Shown here one piece after another: positions 35,653 through 46,233 of a stretch of DNA of 64,000 bases. The translations under genes were made by a program, and so were the position numbers. The stretch is from assembly GCA_003546025.1 (NCBI GenBank), contig QPKB01000008.1, forward strand, positions 18,659,231 to 18,723,230. Reading direction: 5' to 3'. The DNA comes from Camphora micrantha (lineage: Eukaryota > Streptophyta > Magnoliopsida > Laurales > Lauraceae). Below the pieces are notes generated by a model. It made no database searches and was not told the origin of the DNA. It worked only from the letters and a program-made list of their open reading frames with translations. Numbering within the stretch: position 1 is the stretch's first letter; every line of letters begins with the position of its first letter.

Positions 35653-36515
35653 ACTAAATAAGAAGTCTAGGATATCTCTTGATCGGCTCTTGTAAATGGA
35701 AGCTTTTTTTTTTTGGTAAGGTAAAGTACTCACGCACGCGGCTCATCCCTCATCATCAACACTAAAACAAAGAATTGTTTTTCTAAAAATCTCAAGTATT
35801 GAATGGTATGATTTAGAGTTTTCAAAGTTCTCCCAGTGAATTGAGTGTGTTAGTTTTAATGAGTCCAATTACTAATGAGGATTTCAACGAATATTTTAAG
35901 AAACTCAGTCAAACTAAGTCAATGCATGGCCAAATGAAGTCAACTTGGTTGATTAATTAAGTACTCAACAGGTTTTCATATAAGATAAGCCATTGTTTTT
36001 TTTTTTACTCTATAATTTTGTTCCGGATGTACCTTTATGTTTCTTCCTATGTGTCTCATTTATCTAGAGCCTTTGTCAACCATTTTTCCACACAAGTGGA
36101 TTGTAGAAACTTGGTCCAACCTTCTATCAATTTAAAAGAATGCACCGTTAGCTTGCTCACCAACCCAAGTTTATCTATGTCTAACACTCAAATATTGACA
36201 GTTTCATCTTCTATATCGAGCATGAGACGGTGTTTTTCCCTCCCTTCTTTTATTTTTACACTATCCTTTTATATATGCAAATCATATTCATGGTGGAACT
36301 AGCTATTTAAAGGTTTGGATGTAGTTTTATCAAGCTAATGGCTAATATATAAATCAGGTGGACTAAGTTTCTGCAATTCAAGTATATAAGATCATGCTTC
36401 AAGAAATCTACAAAGGAAAGAGCATAATGTTTAAATAATTGAATTTGTTGTGTATATATTTACTTTACCTACTATATTTTGAGTAATTAATTGTTTATTC
36501 CTTTGCATAGTGGAC
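35653..36515 (+). promoter_or_regulatory. 5' flank and probable 5'-UTR intron end of the NLR gene
   Basis: From about 36090 this flank is collinear with the flank of the second NLR copy (59560-59984): shared CCAACCTTC(T/C)ATCAA, TTTATCTATGTCTAA-like, ATCATATTCATGG and, next to the start, TATTGTTTATTC. Both copies have a pyrimidine-rich CTTTGCATAG or GTTCTTAG five bases before the ATG, which looks like a 3' splice acceptor of an intron in the leader. The stretch before 36000 shows nothing recognisable. Confidence 0.5.
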
Positions 36516-38129
36516 ATGGGGCGTTTTGGGATATTATTTGAAATGGGAAAGGCAATATATGCACCTCTGCAAAGTCTAAAGGAAAATGGGGATATTTTAG
36601 ATAAGAAAATTGAAGAGTTGAGTTGTCGTGAGATCGATGTACAGACAGATTTAGAAACAACAAAACTGCAATATGGGAAAAAGCCAAAAAGAGAGGTAGA
36701 ATTATGGTTGAAAAATGTGCAAAATATTAAAGATAAAGTGCATGACATTAAACAAAAGCTCGGGGAAGTGAGTTGGACTCATATTCAGTTGCGCATGCAT
36801 CTAGCCAAGGAAGTCGAAGAGAAGATTAAAGAAGCAGTCGAGCTAAAAGAGAATGGGCGATTTCAGGAGGGATTGGTTGTTGACTTGTTGGTAGGTAGTA
36901 CAGAGACTTTTCCTCCAATAAAAATAGTGGGTGAAACAACTGCACTAAAAAATTTGCAAACGATAGAGGAATGTCTAATGGATGATGAGGTAGGAAAGAT
37001 CGGTGTCTATGGTATGGGGGGCGTGGGCAAGACGACCATAATGACCCACATTCACAATAACATCAAGAATGTTGGAACATTTGATAAAGTCATTTGGGTG
37101 ACAGTTTCTAAGGAGTCGAATCTAAAGAAATTGCAAGATGATGTCTCCAAAGAGTTGTGTTTAAGCCTGTCCAATACTGAAGATGCACTTCGTAGATCGG
37201 CTGAGATATTTAGGGCTCTCAACCTAATTGGCAAGTTCCTGCTCATTTTGGATGACATGTGGAGGCAATTTGCTCTGAAAGATATTGGGATTCCTGAACC
37301 AAATGAAGAAAACAAATGCAAGATAGTGTGGACTACTCGATTTGAAAACGTATGTCGAGGGATGGGTAGTCAAAGGACAATCAAAGTGGATGCTCTTACC
37401 GAGGATGAATCATGGATCTTGTTCAAGGAAAAAATTGGTGCTGATTTTGTGCTTTCACCAGAAATAGAACAAATTGCAAAGGATGTTGTTAAAGAGTGTG
37501 ATGGTTTGCCTCTTGGAATCATTACCGTGGGGGCAGCTATGAGGGGTGTGGATGATATTAGAATATGGAGGAATGCATTGGAAGACTTGAAAAACTCGAG
37601 GCCTGATCTTGAAGGCCTAGAAGATGATGTCTTCTCTTGCTTGAGATTCAGTTTTGATCATTTGAAAACTCAAATACACAGAGATTGTTTCTTGTATTGT
37701 GCCTTATATCCTGAAGATGATGAAATAGTATGTGATTCTTTAATTGAGAAGTGGATGGCAGATGGATTTTTTGATGAAATTGAGGATCGAGAGAAGGCGT
37801 TTGATAAAGGCTACACAATAATACATGATTTAAAAGATGCGTGTATGCTGGAGAATGGCGAGTGTGACAGTAGAAGTTTTGTAAAGATGCATGATTTACT
37901 CAGAGATTTAGCTATTGCCATCACAAGGAAGAGTCATCAATTTGTGGTCAAGGTCTGTTCCAATGTAGGTAAGTTTCCAAGGGATGAGAATTTGATGGAT
38001 GATGTAATTAGAGTATCTTTAATGTACAGCAACATTGAAATGCTTTCATGTCAATCCACGTGTCTGAAGCTCTCTACCTTGTTATTGGAAGGTTCTAGAT
38101 TGGGCAATATCGATCATTTATTCTTTTGA
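36516..38129 (+). CDS. NLR part 1: coiled-coil and NB-ARC, 537 codons
   Basis: The uninterrupted reading frame as it stands in this sequence. If the frameshift is real, it could make a CC-NB-ARC protein without LRR, ending GNIDHLFF. All nucleotide-binding motifs have normal residues, including the P-loop lysine and the DD of kinase-2, so ATP binding is expected. The codons for the P-loop (37011-37032) are the usual target site of the miR482/2118 family in plant NLRs; here the site has several departures from the common consensus. Frames seen on the other strand here are shadows. Confidence 0.8.
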   Translation: MGRFGILFEMGKAIYAPLQSLKENGDILDKKIEELSCREIDVQTDLETTKLQYGKKPKREVELWLKNVQNIKDKVHDIKQKLGEVSWTHIQLRMHLAKEVEEKIKEAVELKENGRFQEGLVVDLLVGSTETFPPIKIVGETTALKNLQTIEECLMDDEVGKIGVYGMGGVGKTTIMTHIHNNIKNVGTFDKVIWVTVSKESNLKKLQDDVSKELCLSLSNTEDALRRSAEIFRALNLIGKFLLILDDMWRQFALKDIGIPEPNEENKCKIVWTTRFENVCRGMGSQRTIKVDALTEDESWILFKEKIGADFVLSPEIEQIAKDVVKECDGLPLGIITVGAAMRGVDDIRIWRNALEDLKNSRPDLEGLEDDVFSCLRFSFDHLKTQIHRDCFLYCALYPEDDEIVCDSLIEKWMADGFFDEIEDREKAFDKGYTIIHDLKDACMLENGECDSRSFVKMHDLLRDLAIAITRKSHQFVVKVCSNVGKFPRDENLMDDVIRVSLMYSNIEMLSCQSTCLKLSTLLLEGSRLGNIDHLFF

Positions 38130-38133
38130 ACAC

Positions 38134-39387
38134 ATGCAAAACCTTAGGGTTTTGGATTTGTCCGATACTGACATCACGTGTTTACCGCAATCATTGTCCA
38201 ACTTAGTAAACCTTCATGCTCTGCTGATAAGGGATTGTTGGAATTTGACAGAGGTTCCTTCACTTGTTCAACTCACAGAACTTAGGGTGTTGAACCTCTC
38301 TGGAACCGCAATCAAATATTTGCCAGATGGAATGGACAGTTTAACCAATCTTAGAGTCCTTCGCCTCTCTGCCACAAAAAGGTTAGAAATGGTTCCTGTT
38401 GGCGCAATATCCAGTTTGTCCCATTTAGAAGAGCTGTCAATGGTGGAGAGTAAATGGAAGTGGTCATCAAATGAAGATAGAAATGGAAGGGGAGCAGGTG
38501 TGGAAGACATTGTGAGGTTGATGCATTTAAAAAAACTTCTTCTGGACTTCGTGGACTCGAGTGCTTTCTTGTCCTATGTAAGATCTAGGCATTGGCGAGG
38601 TTTAAATTGCTTCCTTCTTACAGTTGGCAAATTATTCTTTGATCTAAAAGAAATACAAGAGGTTTTCTATAGTCGGGAATGTGTGGTATACGTCTTTGAT
38701 GGTGACTGTATGAACTCTGTTGCTTTTCCTACGAGCAACTTAACTAAGTTGTTGATTAGCTTCTTGGACAATTTGAGTACCATAAACATGGAGGAACCGA
38801 CTCAGGGTGACAACCTAGCAAACCTCAAGCGCATAGACTTCTATAAATGTCCAAAGCTGAAGTATGTATTATCGGTTGGGTGGTTCCAGACCCTCCAAAA
38901 CCTTGAAGAGATAATTGTTGGATACTGCAGAGCGATGGAGGAGATGGTAGTGGATATGGGAGACATGGGTGAAGCAAACAATAACATACCCATCACACTA
39001 CCAAGGTTGAAGAGAATAAAATTATCTGATCTGCCGAACTTGAAGAGTATATGTAAGAGAACATTAATTTGCAGTTCCCTTGAAGAAATCGATGTATTCA
39101 ATTGCCCAATGCTGAAGATGCTTCCTTTCTCTATAAACAGTCTACCATCCTCTCTCAAACAGATCAAAGGAAGCAGAAGATGGTGGGACTCATTGGAGTG
39201 GGACAATGCCAACACCAAAATGCACCTCCAGACTTTCTTCTCAGAGCGTCCAGAATCCTGTTACGAATTGGAAGAAGATCAAGAACGACAGGGAACCAAA
39301 AGAAAAGCAGAACATCTCCAAATGGACCTCAACTTTCCCCCACATTCCCTTGTGCGGCAGCTATCTCCCAGAAGCTGGCAACTGTGA
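38134..39387 (+). CDS. NLR part 2: leucine-rich repeats and NLS-EAR-like tail, 417 codons
   Basis: Frame of the LRR half, beginning at an internal Met (MQNLRVLDLSDTDITCLP); the biological frame starts upstream in part 1. Repeats of the LxxLxxLxLxx type run to about residue 340 (LRVLNLSGTAIKYLP, LEELSMVESKW, LKRIKLSDLPNLKSI, LEEIDVFNCPMLKMLP). After SLKQIKGSRRWWDSLEW, the last 60 residues are charged (ELEEDQERQ), then KRKAEH and DLNFPP, and the frame stops at RSWQL. The tail is not part of the LRR fold and is shared with the second copy at 61.5 kb. Confidence 0.8.
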   Translation: MQNLRVLDLSDTDITCLPQSLSNLVNLHALLIRDCWNLTEVPSLVQLTELRVLNLSGTAIKYLPDGMDSLTNLRVLRLSATKRLEMVPVGAISSLSHLEELSMVESKWKWSSNEDRNGRGAGVEDIVRLMHLKKLLLDFVDSSAFLSYVRSRHWRGLNCFLLTVGKLFFDLKEIQEVFYSRECVVYVFDGDCMNSVAFPTSNLTKLLISFLDNLSTINMEEPTQGDNLANLKRIDFYKCPKLKYVLSVGWFQTLQNLEEIIVGYCRAMEEMVVDMGDMGEANNNIPITLPRLKRIKLSDLPNLKSICKRTLICSSLEEIDVFNCPMLKMLPFSINSLPSSLKQIKGSRRWWDSLEWDNANTKMHLQTFFSERPESCYELEEDQERQGTKRKAEHLQMDLNFPPHSLVRQLSPRSWQL

Positions 39388-41292
39388 AAGACACATGAAT
39401 GAATGAATGAATGATCGTCGGTCTATATTTCTACTTTTTCCAATATTGTTTTCTTTTTATGTAAATCAAATCTTTTTTCCTTGTTTTTTCTCGGATGTAA
39501 TATCATGAAAATGTTTACAACAGAAGGCGTTCCTTCATTTTGTCCACCTTTTTTTTTATTTTTATATTTTTTTTTATTCTGCGGGGCCAAGTTAACTAAT
39601 TAGCCATCTTTAAAGCCTTGCAATGTGAGATGCCATTTACCAATTCAAAAGCTGAAGCTCATAGGTGGAAGGCTCAAACACGTATATATAAAGCCTTGCC
39701 AAATTCTCTTTAATAAGAGAGTTGGAATTCTCAGCATTTGTGACCGAGGCTCAAATTCAATTAATAAAAATCTACAGCTAAACATAAATGCTTACCTCTA
39801 GCCAAATTTTATTGCCAAATGCAGTGTTGACCACAATTAATTTTTTAGGACAAATATGACTATAGTTAGGCCTAACTCCTATTGAGTGAGTTTTGACCAC
39901 TGTTCATTCACTTCATATTTTTAATCAATTTGTCCCCATTGCAGATCGATTCTCATGAATTTCCTGTGGATCTGAGTAGCAGAAGATCTCGAATCCTAAT
40001 AAAAATGAGCATGATTTGACGCTTTTAATAATCACTTAGAAGATTTAAAAAAATTGATGATAAAATAAAAGACGTACAGGTAATGACTAGTAGGACTCTT
40101 TTTCTATATTGGCAACTACTATCTACTTGATCTGATATGAGACCCATGCTACGTGGGCCGCACAATTCTCTATGACTAATATTATAATTATTTTATCGGA
40201 TGCTTTAGAATCAGTGAGGCTATTAAGTTATCATGTTATTGATTCTAAGATTTTGGACGTTCATAAAGCAGCATTAGCTTTTGATGTGGCAGGATTTTGT
40301 TTTGATCTAAAAAAATTGTAAATGTGGTGGCTCATCATTTTGACGAAGTTCTGGCTTTCTTTAACTAATGAGATTGTGTGGACCCATAATTTGCCGGACT
40401 AACTGTTTGAGAATAATTTGTGCTTCTACGTTTTTCCTTTTTTTTTTTTTTTGAGTAATAATACTTTCTCTTACACAAGAAAAAATGAAGTGTCATTTTT
40501 CATGTGTAAGTTGACATGATATACAATGCAGACAAACCATTTGATAAAACATTTTTTTTTGTAAGAGGAGGGTCTTTGTTGTTATATGAAAAATTGCAAA
40601 CAAAAGGCCATTTTAGGTAACATTCAGGTCCACAATTTAATACTGTATGGACCTAGATCCAGATCCAGACTTAATATTTCTCTGTTGGGTTCAGGAGATA
40701 CAAACCCAAGCCTCAAACCTAGCTAAATGGATCCAAACCAAGTACGTATGCTACATTTTGAGGGTCAGGTCAGGATAAGTGGCATCTGTTGGAAGTAGTT
40801 GGGGTCTTCTAGATGAGTTTAAAAAACTTTTGACTCACTTAAAGGAGGGATCTATCACATAAAAGGCCAAGAACCCAATCCCAAAATTTAAAACCCTAAT
40901 CTCATAATATATGAATATTAGCAATTTGGTTTCTTGCATCATCACCTTTTGTATTTTGTGGGGTCAATAGTCCCATTGACATAGCTTTTGTCTATTAACA
41001 CGGCATGGTGTTAGGCTTACAGTCATTAAATTACACAATAATTTTCCTTTACAGTGATAATCCTGACATGTGCTGTCCCAACAGTTCGGTTTTTTGGCTT
41101 CTTTTTCTTGTTCTCTATGTATGTATTGACTAGCAAAATTACCTCTACTTATTCCAATTTAGATCATCATAGTTAGAACAAAACTTTGATGATGATAATT
41201 CCAGTTTAGATCAAGTCAAGCACAAAAGAAAGATTTATAGAGAAGTGCGAGCCTCTAAATAAGTATTGCTACTTACTCAATAAAAATGGCTT

Positions 41293-41323
<31 letters not shown>
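39388..41323. other. 3' flank of the NLR and non-coding DNA
   Basis: The first 150 bases match the flank after the second NLR copy (CCAATATTGTTTTC-like and GATGTAAT phrases), so they are probably the 3'-UTR. An (ATGA)n run is at 39393-39413. Beyond 39600 nothing is recognised; an (ATT)n run lies at 41290-41325. Confidence 0.55.
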
Positions 41324-41324
<1 letters not shown>

Positions 41325-41598
41325 TATTTTTAGAGGAAACTACGGGAAAAATCCCCTTAGGACCTTATAGGATCAACGAGGATCCAATAGCATGTTGAAG
41401 AAGGGAGGGGCTTTTTTTACGTTGGTCGATATCAACCATTCTGTAGTGTTCATGATGATCTTTTTATTCCAGTGACTGCACCTCAATAAGATCAGGACCT
41501 GCTCTCATCTGTAACCAAACACCTCTCTCTCACTCTCTCTCTCTCTCTCTCAATCAAGCGAAACTAATCAACATGGACTGAATGAAAAGGCACAAAAA

Positions 41599-41961
41599 AT
41601 GGCTGATAAATTTGAGTCCATCAACATTGAAGGGAAGCAACAGACTGGAATATGGGTACACCATCCTGGAAGTGATGTTTTTCAAACTTGGGAGCACAAG
41701 AAGATGAAGAGCAGACACCCCGAAACGCAAGTCTACAGAGAGAAAAATAATTCCATGGATAGCCCTGGATTAGTAGCATCTGGGTCTTACCACAATGACG
41801 GCGCCACGGTTGATGAAAACCCAGAGGGAAAGAGGTTGCATCTAGTTTGCAACAATCCGAAAGAGCATCAAGAAGTTCAGATTAATGTTTTAACAGAAGC
41901 CTTAGAAATGAGAATCCCAAGAAGAAAGAAAAAGGTTGTTCCCACACCACGGGGTTCCTAA
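41599..41961 (+). CDS. Open frame inside the MULE, likely captured gene fragment
   Basis: A 120-codon frame with ATG at 41599, preceded by a CT-rich leader (41527-41552) like a plant 5'-UTR. The product is hydrophilic and non-repetitive (ESINIEGKQQTGIWVHHPGS, then SYHNDGATVDENPEGKR) and ends in a basic run RIPRRKKKVV. It looks like a linker segment of a larger protein. It faintly recalls the linker of plant synaptotagmin-like C2-domain proteins (NTMC2 type), but that is a weak impression and no C2 fold is present. It is probably captured cDNA or exon sequence; expression is unknown. Confidence 0.5.
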   Translation: MADKFESINIEGKQQTGIWVHHPGSDVFQTWEHKKMKSRHPETQVYREKNNSMDSPGLVASGSYHNDGATVDENPEGKRLHLVCNNPKEHQEVQINVLTEALEMRIPRRKKKVVPTPRGS

Positions 41962-42408
41962 ATTACTTCCGAATCATTTAAAGTAATGAATCAAAACCCT
42001 TCTTTCCATACAACATAATCAACCCCAAGACCTCCAAGCATGAGTACTCTCAACCACTTCCTGATCAATATCTCATTTCCTCAAAACACCCAAGTATCAT
42101 CAAAATGACACCAGAAGAAAGAACTCCAAAACAACCCTTTTTTCACAAATCACAGTCAACAACATCAAATACCCACAAAAGCATAAACCCCAATCACCCC
42201 TAAAACCTTCCCAAATCAACCTCAAAACCCCCAAATGGAAGAACTGTCAAAGACCCAGAGGGGGCAAAAAGAAAACAACCCACTCCAAATTTGATGTTGT
42301 AAAATGGACGATCGAGGTTCTCTTCGCCCCCATTATCTCTCTCTTCTCTTGCTCTTGGTACTCACGATCATTTTGTCAATAGAGTGCTTTTTTTTTCTTC
42401 TTGGCTCT

Positions 42409-42625
42409 AATGGTCGATATCAACTTTAATGGTCGATATCGACCAGTTAGATTTTCTCCAATCTATAACTGTCTTATTCGTTGAACACGACAAAATGGTC
42501 GATATCGACCATTATTATTTCCTCCTAATGATCGATATCGACCAATCTGTCAGTTAGATTTGTTCCAACATATAACTGTCTTATTTGCTGAACAATACAA
42601 AATGGTCGATATCGACCATATCGCA
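42409..42625. repeat. Array of the 14-bp palindrome GGTCGATATCGACC
   Basis: The perfect palindrome, or a one-base variant, occurs five times (near 42411, 42432, 42495, 42530 and 42604), usually flanked by AAT and ATT. Between copies a roughly 110-base unit with CTGTCTTATT(C/T)G(T/C)TGAACA is duplicated. A single TTGGTCGATATCAACCA sits near the left TIR (41423). Confidence 0.92.
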
Positions 42626-42755
42626 AAATGATTAGAAAAAAAAAAAGACTGAGAAGGAGCTTAAAGACCCCCTCCCGTCTTCAACATGCTACTGAGTCCT
42701 CGTCGATCCTATGGGGTCCTATGGGGATTTTTCCCGTTGTTTCCTCTTATTTTTA

Positions 42756-45299
42756 TGATGAAATCTTAGGATCTATTATTTTAATGAAACACATGGCATG
42801 TTGGTCAGTTTCAAGTGTCACATATATCATTCTCTGGTATAATATGGAAAATCATTGAGGTATTTTTCAAATTTGGGGTTTCCCCTATTATCATGAAAAT
42901 CTCAAAGAACATAAATTCATTTTCAGTTATAAAAAATAAATAATTGTAAAACTAACTTAATTTATTGCCAAAAACTACTTTTGTCAAATTTTCTCGTCTT
43001 TTATTTCAACGATGATCACAAAACTTTCAAGTCATTTTTTAAACATTGCTGCTAAGTTTCAAAAATATCGCTAAAGCATCCTATTATGTTATGCATATAG
43101 CTTCTGCTATTTAGATCTTCCTCTCCAAGCAAACCAAATCTTTACTGGTTAAGAAAAAAATCAATTGATCCCTTTTTCAGTACTATAAATAAAATAGAAT
43201 TTATTTTATAGATGGGTTCCACTCACCCTTTCTCCGTCTTTTCTCCAATCGAAAAGTCAAAAGATTCCTCAGCAGTAAGGAAGAGCCTTTCATTTCAGGA
43301 GTTGTGCTTATCATTTCTCCACTTGGTGATGCAATGCTTCTCCAATTTGTTCCCAACTCCACAAAAGACCATTTGCTGTAGGAGTTGGGGGGTGAATTGC
43401 TTTTCCTTGACATCACCAAAAAGAAATTGTGCCACAAAACTCCAGCATCACACAACCACATCATCAGGGCCTTGGAGGCAACTCTGCAGAAAACCCTTGC
43501 AAAAGTCCTTCAACGTTGTCATTTCTCTTTGCAATCATAGAAAGGTCGAGCTTATTATCAACTTAGAATGACCCACGTATCTTCAATAAAAAAGTCCAGG
43601 GTAGGAGGTTGAAGTTCAGCCTTAGATCTTAGTGAAATAGGAGCAGCTATTTCAAAAAGGTCCCATTGGTTCAAAGAGATTAATTAATTAAGTTTAACAG
43701 ACCAATGCCCAAACCAATTTGCAAACAGGTCCATTACTGTCGACAGAAATCCAAACACACTGGTCAAACGGCCTAAAAAAAAAGGCCCATGGCCAAAATT
43801 CTCAGGTTGGATCATCAGGTGAACTGGCAGAAAGAGGTTCACCGTTTGCCATCTCGGGCTTAAAGTCAGCTCTTCAGCTGAAGGTCTATTGCCATCCCTA
43901 CAAAATAATAGGGAGGGTGGAAACCGGAGAGGAAATCTTTATATGAGGCAATTAGAGGGAAAAACAATAACTTAATTTGTTGCAAAATGAGTAAAAATTT
44001 GTTTCCTAAGCCATTACTGTAGATGATCCTATGTTACAATACATCCATTCTTCTATGAGATTCGCATGTTAATCATATAAAAAAAATTGCATTCTCTTAT
44101 TGATCTTCCCAATACATTCACTCTTCAGTGAACCGCACTCTCCATTTAAATATTGCCCCAAAAAAGTAAAAGAATATGGAATTTCCTAGTTTTTGTATGT
44201 GGATAGGAGAGTATGCAAGTGCCCCAAGGGATTAGTTCTTGGGTGTCCAAAATCGAGTGTTCCTCGAGCTCAGGGCCAAAGGCTCCTGAGTTGGGCTGAG
44301 CAGGGGATATCCTCGGTTACCAAAAAATTTAAAGTAAGAAGACGAACAAAAGTACTTTTCAAATTACCCTTCTCCTCATTGAGAAGGAGTTAAGGACATT
44401 ACCACTGCATCATCGATGAGCATTGCTAATGCCTATCAATCGTATAGCGACTTTGCAGACTGAATTCTCTGTACTTTGATTTTGCTCTTTGAGATTTTCT
44501 CCTCTGACTGCTCACTTTTACAAATGGCTTTCTCAATTGCTTTCATCTTCCTGAGGTTCTTTGATCTTTTCATTGCCCCCGCCTTCTTCATCTTCCTGTT
44601 TCAGAGGTTCAAGGAAGAAAAGAAACATGCGCATCATAGAAATACCCAAATTTCCTTAAAAAAAAAAAAAAAAAAGAATCAACGTTCTTAATGCCTCACA
44701 GTATGAATTCCAAATTATCCTCATATGATATTGGATTGGTGATAAACTCAAAAAGTCAAAGATAATTTGTATGATCTAGTCAAATAGCCAAAGCATATAG
44801 CACATGAACATCCAGGCCCTCCACTCAGCGTACACCTGCCAATAAAGAATGTCCATTATATCAAAGCCATCCAATCATGTGCCAACAAAGAATGGAGTCC
44901 ACTTGACGGACAGCTTAAATCTAGCACATTCTGCATTTGACATTGTGGTTGTACAATACAGGCTTCAACCTGCATGCATTAAGCCTTTCCACAATAACAC
45001 ATTATCAGGATTTGCGCTTTATCAAGAGGAAATGGGTCAAGAAATGTGGTGTCCTATCTCAAAACGCCTGTCAAGGATCCATCCTAGGAGGGTGCTATCA
45101 CATGGGTCAAGAAATGTGGCGTCTTAGTGTCTTATCTGAATTTCGGTCATGAAAATGAAATTAGGAAAATCAGATTTATGGTGGACTAATATGTCAAAAC
45201 CCAAATTAAAAGCTAAAAACAATAATCTATTAGTTTGTAAGTTTGTAAATATGTGGGACCCATGTTGAGTGGATGTGGTACCCCTTAGGGATCTTTGAT
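42756..45299. other. Non-coding stretch, no gene assigned
   Basis: Several medium frames exist. The minus frame 43464-43201 and its continuation look weakly protein-like (SFVAQFLFGDVKEK in a shifted frame) and could be an old gene fragment, but I do not recognise it. Poly-A runs occur near 44659. Nothing else supported. Confidence 0.4.
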
Positions 45300-46230
45300 G
45301 GTGCACCTACAACTGCAACACAATCAAGAAGATATGTCCCACCAGACAGTCTCCAAGTCTGCCAGCTATGTAGCTGCAGGGATTAACAAATGGAACACAT
45401 TTTAGTACTATGCAGTTTTGCTAGAGATGTGAGGTCTTTCCTCGGTCTTGAGGTGCATGAGATGACATTCAAAGCAATGATTTGGTTTTTAAGGAAGGGA
45501 ACGATAAGGGAGTTTAAAGTAAAAAGGAGTAAAAAACAAACAAACAAACAAACAAATAAACAAAAGACAAATGGATGAATCAATAGAAGAAAAAAAATGT
45601 AAAGTAGCACATTGGAGTACAACCGGAGAAGAACTAAAAAGGCATTAAGATGACAGATTCGAAGTTACAACAAGGGAAGGGGAGGAAAGAACTTCACACA
45701 AGATTACATAGTAAAAACTAGGCAACATTGGTTGATATTTTATGTGGATGATGCAACCAAGGGTACACATGGTCCAGCAGGGATTGGAGAGGTATTGAGA
45801 AACAACGACAACAACCTATGGTACCTAGAATCCGGATATTTCAAAAGAGGCAATGTATCATGTCATATCATATTCGATACTTCATTTTATGTATAAAATC
45901 TGTCCCAGTCATCTTCAAGACTGGTTGGGTTCAAGAAATCCAACGGAGTGGGGATCATGGCTGCCCATCAAGCATTTACAATTTTTAAGGAAAGATTGTA
46001 GGGAATCTAATCCTTGAGGAGGATTCAAAGAATATATGGCGGGCTAAGAGAAGAGGAAATGATCCATAATGGTTATAGCTTTTATTTTGAAGGAGAATTG
46101 GAAGCTTTAACCGTCTCTGTCAGTTGAATCCTCACAAGCCTACACAGACATCAATCAAGAAGCTGATTCCTTACCAAAACAGGAATTATACCTCCAATTC
46201 TCCAGAGTTCTTCAGAGAGTCTAGGTTACA
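45300..46230 (+). pseudogene. L1-type LINE tail with RNase H remnant
   Basis: The plus strand reads a zf-RVT piece at 45355-45480 (MEHILVLCSFARDVRSFLG), then after an AAAC-repeat insertion (45535-45562) a plant-LINE RNase H domain at about 45720-45840 (WLIFYVDDATKGTHGPAG, then IGEVLRNNDNNLWYLESG) and a possible C-terminal piece with GELEALTV at 46095. Stops and frame changes interrupt it. The first active-site aspartate region is kept; the rest is decayed. Confidence 0.65.
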
Positions 46231-46233
46231 AGG

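Larger units (their letters stand above)
36516..39387 (+). pseudogene. CC-NB-LRR (CNL) resistance gene, split by one apparent frameshift
   Basis: An intracellular immune receptor of the RPS2/RPS5/At4g27190-like CNL type. I start at ATG 36516; the frame runs 537 codons to TGA near 38129. Residues 1-150 form a coiled-coil-like region. The NB-ARC has P-loop GMGGVGKTT at 166-174, kinase-2 FLLILDDMW at 241, RNBS-B CKIVWTTR, GLPL at 330, RNBS-D LYPEDDE and MHD at 458. The LRR half continues in the next frame (38134-39387: MQNLRVLDLS, then about ten LRR-like units). Removing one T from the run at 38124-38127 would restore FFEHMQNL, so this is one base insertion or a sequencing error. The C-terminus has TKRKAEH and MDLNFPP, a basic cluster and an EAR-type motif. 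A late TGA removes the last few residues seen in copy 2. It may be a functional gene with an assembly error. Confidence 0.85.
41333..42746. mobile_element. Pack-MULE-like element with 9-bp target duplication
   Basis: A 1414-bp element flanked by perfect 9-bp duplications TTATTTTTA (41324-41332 and 42747-42755). Terminal inverted repeats of about 85 bp start GAGGAAACTACGGGAAAAAT and complement ATTTTTCCCGTTGTTTCCTC at the right; they match well through the GGACC, GGATC and GCATGTTGAAGA blocks. There is no transposase. The interior carries a 120-codon frame at 41599-41961 and an array of GGTCGATATCGACC palindromes. Such a cargo in a MULE is the Pack-MULE pattern. Confidence 0.85.

Noticed and set aside
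36510..36515. GTG two codons upstream as NLR start
   Set aside because: GTG is not a normal plant start; the ATG at 36516 lies in a conserved position in both copies.
36431..36748. Minus-strand frames over the NLR start and body (also 37052-37321, 38268-38510, 38841-39218)
   Set aside because: They are antisense shadows of the NLR coding sequence with no domain of their own.
39102..39406. Alternative plus frames over the NLR 3' end
   Set aside because: Shifted readings of the LRR tail; copy 2 supports the frame ending in the DLNxxP motif.
42300..42345. Short minus-strand ATG frame in the Pack-MULE
   Set aside because: It stops after under 30 codons and matches nothing; it could be a second captured piece but is not supportable.
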